DNA of 22,232 nt from Chara braunii (Eukaryota; Streptophyta; Charophyceae; Charales; Characeae). The position numbers and the translations under genes were made by a program. Below the pieces are notes generated by a model, which saw only the letters and a list, made by a program, of their open reading frames with translations, was not told the DNA's origin and did not search any database. Location: assembly GCA_003427395.1 (NCBI GenBank), contig BFEA01000902.1, forward strand, positions 209,981-232,212, written 5' to 3'. Positions 8,867-18,523 of the stretch are shown here, one piece after another (the stretch's first letter is position 1; each line of letters opens with the position of its first letter).

Positions 8867-9157
8867 ACCACCTTCCTTAATCTGAAGGGGTTTCCCCCAC
8901 AAAACAACTCATCCTGAGAGGCCTACTTGTGGGTCCTCTGAACAACTCAGCCACAAAACAACTCGGCCAAGGGGCCTGCTTATGGGCCCTTTTCGCAACT
9001 TAACCATAAAACATCCGGCATGGTAAGTACTCGAGTCTCAAGGACTCGCAAATAATCACTTGAGATTCTCACGCTTTCACAATAACAGACCGCACTCCCT
9101 CTCCTTATACTTGGCATTATCCTGCCTATGGGCAGGTCGCACGAGTATACCGGAGAG
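8867..9157. repeat. Second hairpin cluster with covarying stems
   Basis: CCTTC/GAAGG closes the loop CTTAATCT (8871-8888), extended by ACC/GGT. Then two tandem units of about 54 bp start with CCACAAAACAACTC (near 8898 and 8951). Each has a hairpin with the conserved head CCT(A/G)CTT(A/G)TGGG, but their stems differ: AGAGG/CCTCT in the first and AAGGG/CCCTT in the second. Further on are CGAGTC/GACTCG (9032-9048) and a long three-step stem: CTCTCC/GGAGAG (9099-9104, 9152-9157), TATAC/GTATA (9106-9110, 9145-9149) and CCTGCC/GGCAGG (9121-9136). The head CTTATGGG of the second unit also occurs in array units at 3357 and 3464. Confidence 0.65.
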
Positions 9158-9159
9158 TA

Positions 9160-10027
9160 GACAGTTCACGTTCATTTATTCTCATAAAATCCACACAATC
9201 CAATACACCTGAGATGCATCTCACACATCTCTCACGCAAAGCCATCATACATCAGGGTAAACCACACATGTGAGAGTGATTGTGATCGTTATATACAACA
9301 GATAGTCTCAGATAAAATCTCCACTCAATATATACACAGGGGTACAATACCCCAGCTTAAACATGAACCAAATGGTCTTGACTTACATATGTACACAAAG
9401 AGTCCAACCGTCTTGGACTCAAACCAGCCCCGGTATCACTAAAAAACGAAGCGGCCTCCCTGGCCAAGGCTAAAGCTTAAGACAGTTTTGATCCGGACGT
9501 AGCCATACCTCTCAAGTCAGAGGGATCCAAGTAATTCAAGACATATCCAGCTGTCCAAAAACAAGTAAGACTAGAAGTCGCTTATACACTAGTCTTACTA
9601 CCACCCTTCCTAGGCTAGAGGGCCTATTCTCTCACATGCTGAGGTTTCTTCCCAAGCCTCCCCTACCTAAATCATCTAGGCCTAGACACGTCGTAGGTCC
9701 CATATCTTCTTCCCTCGATCACTAGACCTAATAGAACAGACCCCTACTTCGCAACAATGCCCTCAGGGTCACTCCTCGCTTCTCCCACTGGGAACATCCT
9801 CATAATGTGAGGCAGACCTAACATGCCCCATATATACAGTTATCCTATTGGGGTTCCTCCTGCCTACAATTTGCGCCACCTTACCGGACCATTATTACGA
9901 AAATCCTTTCCCTTCATATGCTGTACTTATCTACAGCCGCTATACGATTGGGATTCCCGCTTGTATTTACAACCTGCTTAAATTTTCAGGCCCGCCTCAC
10001 ATAAATCCTTTCTCTTCACAATTACAT
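9160..10027. other. No recognised gene; sequence downstream of the minus-strand gag
   Basis: This is where a pol gene would be expected for the minus-strand Gag element, but no protease, reverse transcriptase or integrase motif is visible in any frame I read. The stretch is AT-rich with frequent stops. I saw no LTR-like direct repeat matching the region upstream of 12690. Confidence 0.5.
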
Positions 10028-11725
10028 TCATGAGGCAGTGCTCGGTGCCCCATCCCGCCGCAAAGTCTCCTTCCGTGTTCCCCCTGGGATAGTTGGGTCG
10101 ATATACTTTCCGGCCCTGTCGAAAACACTTCCCTCAATGTCAGTCCTTATTAGACCGCTTGCCTCGTCGGCCCTTCACTCCCGACAATACTTTATTATGT
10201 GCCCTTCCTTGGCACAATGTCTGCACATGTCTCTCCCCCAACCCGCTTTCTTCCCTCCAAAGCCACCTCTGTCGCCGCTGCGTTCTTTGCTGCCACGCCC
10301 TCCGTTCCCGCGGCCTCTTCCAGCCGCGTGCCTCTGACCTTCTTCGTTGGCCCTGCCGCCTTGCGACACTTGCTGCGACAGTAGTTGCAACGGACCCCCG
10401 GGCTGGGCTTGGGCTACCAAAGGCCTGGGTACCATCTCAGAATCGTTGTTGGTCGGGTGCTCCTCACCTAGCCAATACTTATGCCTCATGTCATCGCAGA
10501 ATTTCCCCCATGATGACCTCGCTCCTTTAACCAGCCTGTCAACCTCGCCCTTCAACCCTATATGGACAAACCTCATGACCTCCTCCAGCATTCGTTCTTC
10601 GCTCCACTTGTAGTGGGACGCTATCTGTCCAAACTTATCAAGAAATTCAGAGACATTATAGCCCCTGAAAAAGTCTATCCCAATCTCAGGCCCCATATCC
10701 ACTCGCCAGTACGACATCCACTGTCGATAAAGTGCCTGCTCGGCCGCCAAAGGCCCCTTTTTAGCAATTTCGCCCCCTATTTCTCGCGGGGTGACTACCT
10801 CTCGTCGAGAGCACTGCCCCTTTTCGATACCCTAACCTCCCTGGGCGAGGTTCCTTGCCTCCCGCTGCGCCTCTGTCAACTTAGGAGGTTCAAGCTCCCC
10901 TCTTGCTCCCGCCACACCCTGTTCTTCGCTTCCTTGAGGGGTACGGCCAATTTCTCCCCAACAAGCACATACTTCCTTGTCCCAGTGCTCCGGCCACCAT
11001 ATAATCCTTTGTCTCCCCCGGCCTGCAACTGAGGATGCTTCCTCGTTAATGAGCCCCCTCTTTGGATCTGGCACAATAGCACGCAAGGCCGTATCAACGT
11101 CTTGCTCCTCCTTTATTTCAATGAACCCTTCGCCTTTGTTCCTCGCCTGAACACTGGCTCGCCTCTTTGGGGCCGCTACCGAGGGGGGGGACTCTTGGTC
11201 GTCCTTCTCTACTCTTCTTTCACCTTGGCTAGTCGGTTTGCTTGGGGAATCTTCTAAAGCCTTCCGTTTGCCTTTCCTGGTCTCTTCCAGCCATGCTAGC
11301 CTTTCCTCCAATGCCCCTACTTGCCTCTGTAGCCCACTTAATTCTGCCTGTGGTGGTGCGCCCGCAACTGGTAGCACAGAGCACTCCCCACGTTGGCCTT
11401 CCATTCCATCTTCTGGGAATCTTAACCTTAGGAAACTCTCCAACTCATCCCACGTCTCCGCCTTCTGCTTGAGGGCATATATCTCCTCGCTTAGCCCCTC
11501 ACAAACGAACAAAGGGAACATGTACTGCATCGCCTTCTTGCCCAACATCTTCATAAGGCAAAAATCCTGAAACTTGCGCAGAAAGCTAGACAAGTTCCTT
11601 CCTTGGAACAGCAGGGCATGAAGATCTGGGGGCATCGACTCTTGCAGCACTTCGTGCAGCAGCACCTTCATGAGGCACGAATTTCTCCAAAGCAGGATCT
11701 TGGCGAAACCGCTTTCTCCCGCCAT
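10028..11725 (-). pseudogene. Gag-like polyprotein with two capsid-like modules and a CCHC zinc knuckle, broken
   Basis: One reading frame runs from ATG at 11725 to TGA at 10028-10030 (565 codons), with two in-frame stops: TAG at 10832-10834 (codon 298) and TGA at 10175-10177, after which 48 more sense codons follow. Residues 40-103 form a Gag capsid-type helical module starting FQGRNLSSFLRKF and ending around a conserved W (92). A second module starts at residue 353, FRGYNVSEFLDKF, with its W 53 residues later, the same spacing as the first. A charged coiled-coil-like linker lies between them, then an RG-rich stretch and CRHCAKEGHIIKYC (10184-10225), a perfect CX2CX4HX4C knuckle that binds nucleic acid in Gag proteins. 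Gag assembles particles and packages element RNA; that role here is inferred from the family. An upstream TTG in the same frame (11782) is less likely as start. No pol follows. Confidence 0.85.
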
Positions 11726-11970
11726 GATGCTAACAGCAGCCTGATACGCATAGCAAGCAATAAATCGCCAAAAGCGATTCAAGTAAGTTCAGGCAAACAA
11801 AGACAACCTATCAACACTTACATCACGCTATCTACCCTTTCATTCATGCAATCAGGCCTCAACCAGTAGTTACCCTGACGCTTACCTTCATAACTACGAT
11901 AACGAACAGAGAGACGACTCCGATCAAGTAAAAAAAAACGCATTTAGTAAAAAAGGACGACGTCCCCTTA

Positions 11971-12642
11971 TCAACCCACTACCGCCCGAATCTCCTCCCA
12001 GTCTACATCTCCCTCATTTCGATCATGCGAACTTGCATAAGCGTCCACTACCGTGGCCAGGTTCCTAAGTTCCCTGCTATAGGGCAGGAATCTTCGATCC
12101 AGGTACAACCCATTTATCAGTTCGCACGTGTGCCATGCATATCCCCACTCCCGCACCTTCACGGCAGCCTCCGCAGCGGTTTCCACCCTCGCCTGTCCTC
12201 CAAAACATGCCTCTACCAAGAACTTTGGCAGGACAACTCGCAATGGGGTTGAGGGAAGTACAAACTCTTCCGCATGCTTGACCTCTACACGAGTCTTCAC
12301 CTGCTCCTCTCCTTTCTAGAGCCTGTCATTCGTCCATTTTGTTGCAGCATCCTCAACTACCCTCAAAGGTCTCGCCAACAGACTCCCATGCCCAAGCGCC
12401 AATTCAATCCCATGTACGGCCCAAAACGAGGAGGACGCATACAGAGTCACCCTTACGATCGCGCAGTCCTGACCACCATCAAACCCGGACTCGATCCATA
12501 CAAAAATTTCCTTGCCTATCGGTGCGCCCCACCAAGAGGAGATATACTCTCCCTCCCTGACTCGCCTCGGCAAGGAAATCTCAAGCCCATCTTCCCTCTT
12601 GACAAGTAGGGTCACACTGGGAACTTCCTTCGCATAAGGCAT
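11971..12642 (-). pseudogene. Unknown ORF upstream of the minus-strand gag, one in-frame stop
   Basis: A single frame runs from ATG at 12642 to TGA at 11971, interrupted only by TAG at 12316-12318. It would encode about 223 residues in two open parts (108 and about 114 codons). I do not recognise the family. The first part mixes beta-type hydrophobic and charged residues with a WW pair; the second is helical and rich in Ala, Arg and Glu. It lies on the same strand as the Gag-like ORF, about 245 bases upstream and in another frame, so it may be the first ORF of the same element or a host gene fragment captured by it. Length and low stop density argue that it was once coding. Confidence 0.55.
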
Positions 12643-12689
12643 CCTGAGTTGCCTTTGCTCCGGACTGGGTTCTGCCCATCACAAAAAAC

Positions 12690-14400
12690 GTCCAGCATGC
12701 GCCTTCTGTTATTCTATTGGCAATCATACTCTACCACCTTATCTCTAAACCATTATCCTCAGATCAACTTTCCTTAACACCATTCATTTCCAGCGTTTAC
12801 GACCACCCTGCTTAGGGAAAATTTTACAGGTAGTATACCATGGTAATAACACTTTTGCAGGTGCCAACTTCATAATAGTAGCTACTCACAAGGAATGGCA
12901 TATCATTTGAGTCCCAGATACCAATAATACCCTGCTAAGACTAACCCGATACTTATTACGCACGCGCGTAGCAGAATCTATTCGGAACAACCGCCTATAC
13001 CGAAGAGAGCCTTCTACGCAAATACTCATTAGAAATAGAACCCCAAATACCCGTCGATAAACCATCGAGTCATAACCCGGGCATTAATCAGATATCATTT
13101 TCTCCACCCAACCCCATTCATACTTGTCAAGGCAACAAATAGCGAGTTCGCGCCTTAATAATTATGGTGGCCCTGCCCAACAAGAACGAGCCTAGGTCGC
13201 TACTCCGGGACCGCTCTTGTTAAGCAGTAGTTGCTCCACTTAACCATGACAGCCTCAGCAAGGGTAACAAGCCCTTTCCTCCTCTCTCAACAGATAATGT
13301 AGTTACTCTCCCATTATAGGAGAGACAACAACATCCCACAAATGGACCAGGAACATAGTTCCCGCGTGGGTCTCACTATCAGTTTCGAGACTAATAACCG
13401 CTTCCTTAAGCCTCATCGAGGGAGTAACAACTCGATAATGCACTTCCACTAAGGACAACTTATACACGCCGACTAACTCCTTCTCGGAAGAACCACCTTC
13501 CACAGAAGTAAGTCACCCCATTCACCCCTGGTCCCATGCCAAACGTGGGTTTCATGCAGACTCTATGTCCTCGTGGAAGGCAATCCATACACATCAATCG
13601 CACAACAAACAAAGCACAATGAAAACATATATATAGAAACAGTCAAACAAACAATCGTAAATGCCATATATACATATAACACATATAATTAACACATAGG
13701 CCTCCCTTCGGACTAGCCAAACTGTTATCCTAGAGCCTACTACTTCTCGAGATTCATTGATAGTTGGCCAGACAGTCCGCAAGCGACTCAAATCATCACC
13801 AACTCACACTATCGAAGAATCTAAGCGTCGTACTGACCGTAGTATCCATCATATCACATCTCAGTCTGAGCTCAAGGAAAAACTTTTAAAACTGAACTCC
13901 TCACTTCGCACTTTATCAGTCACCCCCCCTTACCCATGCTGCTCTCATATCAGCAACTTTCTCTAACGCAGAGGTCACATGACCAGGGGAGGTGCTTCAT
14001 CTTAACTTGACTATCCCCCCAAGGCCGGCTTAACACAACAATTACGTAATAAATCAGTCAGCCTTGGATTCCAATCATAGGCATACTTAGCAATGCCAGT
14101 ACCACCTTACTCACTTCTAGCAGAATCGAGCCTACAAGGCATTAACCAAACTCATCAATCATTAAAGGCCCGCAGCCTGCACATTAACCAAACCCAATAA
14201 ATAATTCTATTTTTATTTTGATTAGTTAGATGTACAGTCATTAACATCTGATAGACATCATAGTTAAAACTGTTATTTGTTCATTGTGTTTTCTCTTTGC
14301 GGACTAGTCAAAGTTAAAGTAGTTTCGTTTGTAGGAATCTGAACTTACTTGTGGGACCCAAATGTATCGTCTCTGACATAGCCACCGATTATTAATTTTA
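12690..14400. other. No recognised gene between the two retroelements
   Basis: AT-richer sequence with many stops. A short minus-strand open frame (13303-13503) is in the same frame as the 12642 ORF but is separated from it by many stops, and I cannot assign it. An inverted repeat AACAAGA/TCTTGTT lies near 13159-13225. TA-rich microsatellite-like DNA occurs near 13626-13690. One of the chromovirus LTRs should lie near 14000-14400, but I could not find a matching copy downstream of 20940. Confidence 0.45.
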
Positions 14401-14691
14401 TTTTATTTTAGATTGGTCTGTACATCATGCTGCGATAGGCATCGAGTGTGACCAATTGCAGACAGTGTATAGTGTTGTAGCCTATGAGAGACAGGTAGGA
14501 TACTAGAGAGGACAACTGGATCTTGCGATCGGCGAGACGCCCGATTGCCCACGTAGCATTAGGACCCAAGGGTGATAGGCTACTGTTCCGCCAGCAAAGG
14601 GAGAGGCAGCAGCAACAGCGAAGAGCTAGGGCAGCGGAGACCAATAGAGCATTCGCAACTTATCACAAGCGAAGCCGCAGCTTCAGCAGTC

Positions 14692-16360
14692 ATGGCAACT
14701 GCTGCGCAGCAGAGTTCCCAGGCCAACAGTTCAAGGGTCGTCGGGTCAACGGTCGCACAGACCCTGAGTCAATCCATTGGCGTCATGGCAAGCCAGCCAA
14801 TAGTGTCGACTTCCGATACGATTGCCATATAGCAGGCAACACTTGAGGAGGCATAGCTACAGAGGGGATTAGGAGAGATAAAGGCAGAGAAGGAAAAAAT
14901 GGTTAGAAAAAGAATCAGGATGCAGCAAAGATAAGCGGACGTCATTGAGTTAGAGGGAATGAGCCTGACCTTGCTGGTCGGGCGAGCGCAGGTAGCACCA
15001 TCGTTGTCTGGGCCCGGTGCCTGACCCGTTGTACAACCTCCTCCTTATGTCCCACCGGTGACTGGGGTATCCCCATATGTCTCCCCAGCATCGGTCCAAA
15101 CCGTTTCCCTGGGTATGTCGTTAGCAGGGGGGTTCTTGGCATGTCCTAGTGTACATATTCATGTACAGACAGTGTTCTCCCAACCTCCGTCGCAGGTTGC
15201 CGTAAGTGGGCAGCCTGCTGTCCCGCAGCCTGCACAGCCGCAGGGTACACAGCCCCAGCAGCAGCTGGTGCAGAAGCCTAGTTCCCAAGGTCCACAGCCT
15301 GGAGTGGGACAAGTGCTGGGACAAAGTCAGTGGGTTCCAAAGACGGCCATCGTTGCTCCTAAACCCTTCACAGGGGACAAGAGGGGTAAAGACCTCGATA
15401 CATGGTTGAGGTCTGTGCCAGTCTCATCAAGTGTAAACTTACCTTGCCACACGAGGAAATGCTTGTGGTTGCCTCCTATCTAGAGGGGAGTGCACCAAGA
15501 TGGTTGAGTGGTTTAGTGCAGTTGCAGGGATACGGTCATGACTTTCGCGCTTGGGCAGTCAGCCAAAAGTTAGATGACTTCCTGAAGTTGGTGGAAGATA
15601 GGTGGCATGATCCTCAGGAGGCTCAAAAGGCCACTTATGCGATCCTGACTCTGCATAACAGGCAGTTTAAGTTAGTAAGAGGGGCCACAGACGCAGTAGA
15701 GCGTCTCATCTGTATCTCTAGGATGCGCTATGATTCCCAGATTTGACTCACCTCCTACCTGAGATGCTTTCCTATGCCTCTCAACAATCAGTTGGCAGGT
15801 GAGGCCAACATCAACATGCACAACTTTCCCTCGTTTAGCAAGAAGGCCCTAGACCAGGAAGCAAAAATAGGGCATGGACAGACACCCACGACGGATGGTA
15901 GGAAAAGTCACTGCCTCCCAACTGGAAAACGAAGGGACGCATAATGTTCAGTGACAACGATGGTTCTACCATCGAGTTGGATGACGACTTCCAAGCAGGA
16001 GTGGGTTCAGAGGCAGGCAACGTAGAAGCTTCAGGGGTTGGAGTAGTTGTTGTCGTAACTCAGAAAGGTAAGGCGACCGGTAGATACCGTGGAAGTTCCC
16101 GGTCTAGGAGTCAAGTCGACCCCAATGCTCCTCCATGGGAGAAAGCGGGTCTCAGTGAGGACGTGTGGAGAGATCGGTACACGTGGCAAGCTTGTATCCG
16201 TTGTGGCCAATATGGCCATAACCAATTCAAGTGCCGCAATAACAAGGTGACCGAGAAGATCCCGCCTACAATGGGGCAGGCGTTGGGATCCTCTACTCCT
16301 GTTGGTAGCAATGTGGCCAGTAGTTCTGGCACCGCTCCGGGAAACACGTCGGGCCAGTAG
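14692..16360 (+). pseudogene. gag: Chromovirus gag, broken
   Basis: Gag forms the particle and binds element RNA. The likely start is ATG 14692 (MATAAQQ...). In the first frame, stops occur at 14830, 14854, 14932 and 15022, after which a Pro/Gln-rich linker (about 15170-15310) leads into the capsid region. Near 15405 the frame changes: the helical capsid core, including APRWLSGL and WAVSQKLDDFLKLVEDRW, reads in another frame up to TGA 15744. A second frame change near 15930 leads to a basic RGSSRSRS stretch and the zinc knuckle CIRCGQYGHNQFKC, a perfect CX2CX4HX4C at about 16196-16237. The frame ends at TAG 16358. It belongs to a different lineage from the minus-strand Gag: one capsid module and a different linker. 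Confidence 0.85.
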
Positions 16361-16389
16361 GAATAGTAGTTGTTCCTGCTAGGGTCGAG

Positions 16390-17613
16390 GTGGTGGTCAC
16401 ACCCTCACCATCTCGAGAGATGGCCCAAGCTACTGACTCCATCATCGCCCCGCAAACACATTCAGACCCATCGAGCCTCTATTTGATGAGTGTGTTTGAG
16501 TCCTTAGAGGAGCTAGAGGAGGAGTGGTCTAGATCAGACCCACTAGTTTCTTGGATGGCATTGGCTAAAGCCCCTAAGGGTGAGGTAATCGCCAACGAGG
16601 TAGTCATCAGCGGCCGCAAGGACGGGGCCTATTATGACACTTGCTCGACATGGAACTTCATTAGTCGCACGTGCGTTGAGAGGCTGCGCTTACAGGGGCA
16701 AGTGCAGCGCCCGAGTTGACCTGTGGAGTTGACCTGTGCCAACAAACAGCGCATGGTTGTCAACGACTACCTTCAAGACATTGAGTGTCTTTTCCTGTAT
16801 GCAGGAGGGGAACTGAGATATCGCGTCTCGTTCGTAGTGAGCGATGATCTCCCTATGGATATCTTGTTAGGTATGTACTACCTCTCCGTTGCACAACCCC
16901 AATTTGACTGGGACCGAAAAGTGGTCAAACACACTTTGCCAGGTAGGGGGACCGCCAGATTACGTAAGTTTAAGGCTAGTAGTCTGATCGAGTCCTATGG
17001 ATGCATGTGTGCGACCGCGTTTTTCAACTATTCTAAGCAAAATCCGGAGGAGGGTATGTATTTAGTCTATGTCTCTGCAGCAGGCGAGCCGGTTAAAATC
17101 TCATCGGAGATAGAGGGAGTAGTTGCTAAATACCCTGATCTATTTGAAGAGTCGAAAGGGGTTGTAGAGAGGGACGTCGTCCATGCAATAGAAATTATCC
17201 CAGGGTCTAGCATCCCGAAGGGTAGGATCTATCGGATGTCTCCAGGCAGGCTTGATGAGCTTCGTCGGCAACTCGAGGAACTCATAGAGAAGGGTTGGAT
17301 CCGGCCGAGTGTCTCCCCTTACGGATCTCCAGTCTTATTTGTGTCGAAAAAGGGGGGAACTCTGAGGATGTGCATCGACTATAAGGGCCTCAATGCCATC
17401 ACTGTCAAGAACCGACAGCCCCTACCGTGCATCGATGACTTGCTAGATAGAGTGCAAGGGTGTCGGTACTTCAGTAAGATAGATCTGAAGTCCGGGTACC
17501 ATCAGATTGCAATCCGGCCCGAGGACCAACACAAAACCGCATTTTAGACCAGGTACGGTTTGTATGAGTTTGTGGTGATGCCTTTCGGCCTTTGTAATGC
17601 TCCTGGCACCTTT
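16390..17613 (+). pseudogene. pol: Chromovirus pol, first part: protease and N-terminal reverse transcriptase, broken
   Basis: After a further frame change from gag near 16355, an aspartic protease domain is visible around YYDTCSTWNFIS, the family's D(S/T)GA motif region; here the glycine after DT is cysteine. A TGA at 16717-16719 follows, inside a 13-base tandem duplication, and the same frame continues with the second half of the protease (flap side and DILLGMYYL, the usual ILG element). The reverse transcriptase begins near 17190 with KGRIYRMSP, then [24 protein letters not shown] and [13 protein letters not shown], which are its conserved blocks including the first catalytic Asp (KIDLKSGY). 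A TAG at 17545-17547 interrupts it just after HKTAF; the frame then continues through MPFGLCNAPGTF to 17613, where the insertion begins. Confidence 0.88.
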
Positions 17614-18523
17614 TTTTTTCTTTTAAAGGTTGTGCAGGTTGGAGACGGTCTTTGGGGGGACCTATATCACGACCGTTGAGGGCAGTCCCGCCAGGAGGGA
17701 TGGCGCGCCGAGCCTTCCTATGCTATCGGAGCGGGTACTACACTCGCCAAGCGAGACCCCCACTGACGGCCCTGCCCCCAATGGTATCTAATGCCCCATC
17801 TACTCCCTACACCACCCATACACACACATACACATAACCTCGAACCAGCTGAGACTCTCAGAGATAGCTCACAACCTCACGTATCCTGGAAGACGGGAAG
17901 GTTTCGATCAGGGTCAGCGCTCTCTGACCGCCTGCAAATCGTTGGAAGGGCACCCCCGAACTCAGATCATGCTAGCCACAAGGACATCCTGATCGGGAGG
18001 CCACAATGCACCAGTCACCTCGATCTCACTGAGGTGCGCACCCCTGCTATGCAAGTGACGTATCCAGGGCGTCCCGTCCCAAGCTACTGCTACTCCTACT
18101 CCTACCAATGGTGCTGATAGTTCTGATGGTTCTCATTAATTTTGATAGTTCTGATTTTTTAATTTTTTTGGGTAAATCCTTCAAGCAGGTAGCGATATGG
18201 CACAGCACACCACCCACTGTGATCCCTTATTTGCTGATTTCAGGATCCCTCAGAAACCCACAACGCACCAACCAATTTCATACTAGCACGGAATCCATCA
18301 TCCATCCCCATACCATAACGAAAAAAACACCCCCCAAGGGCAAACTGCAAACCGGGACCCGACTCCCCTTTAGAACAGCCCTCAACCCGCAGCAACCGGT
18401 GTGCAAATGGTTGTGCGCTATGAGAGCGCGAAACGGCATACTTTGCGCGAGGTAGCGGATTTGAACCCGCAACCTCATACCACAATGCGCATTTCTAACC
18501 GGTGTCCTAACCACTTGGACTCT
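17614..18523 (-). mobile_element. Insertion inside reverse transcriptase, SINE-like or composite, minus orientation
   Basis: The reverse transcriptase frame stops after NAPGTF at 17613 and resumes with QDAINQIF at 18527; the intervening 910 bases are foreign. Read on the minus strand, the insert starts with a tRNA-like head (18447-18520) and ends in an A-rich tail (the T-run at about 17612-17628). These are the two hallmarks of a tRNA-derived SINE. The flanks share only CTTTT/TTT, so any target-site duplication is very short or eroded. At 910 bp it is long for a SINE, and an internal A/T-rich block with repeats of the TGATAGTTCTGA type (18113-18172) could be the tail of a shorter, 350-bp SINE, leaving 17614-18110 as a second element or older filler. 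A CA-rich tract lies near 17808-17836. Confidence 0.65.
18447..18520 (-). ncRNA. tRNA-like SINE head or degenerate tRNA with pol III A and B boxes
   Basis: On the minus strand the D-arm GTCC/GGAC (18517-18520 with 18504-18507) closes AAGTGGTTA, and GTCCAAGTGG matches the internal A box well. The T-arm (18454-18470) has five pairs, one of them G-T, around the loop TTCAAAT, and GGTTCAAATCC fits the B-box consensus fully. The A-to-B distance is normal. The anticodon arm does not fold into a convincing 5-bp stem, so no anticodon is assigned. The 5' acceptor strand is missing: sequence upstream of the D-arm is the host reverse transcriptase, not a complement of the 3' acceptor strand. It is therefore not a working tRNA gene; an element head is the better reading. 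Confidence 0.6.

Noticed and set aside
10093-10530. Plus-strand ORFs opposite the Gag-like gene
   Set aside because: Shadows of the minus-strand frame, which carries the zinc knuckle and capsid modules.
11785-14356. Shared 13-base word CTGAACTTACTTG, inverted between about 11785 and 14342
   Set aside because: Several matches of this length are expected by chance in a window this long, and flanks do not match.
14000-14400. 5' LTR and primer-binding site of the chromovirus
   Set aside because: No match to the region after 20975 and no initiator-Met-type primer site could be seen.
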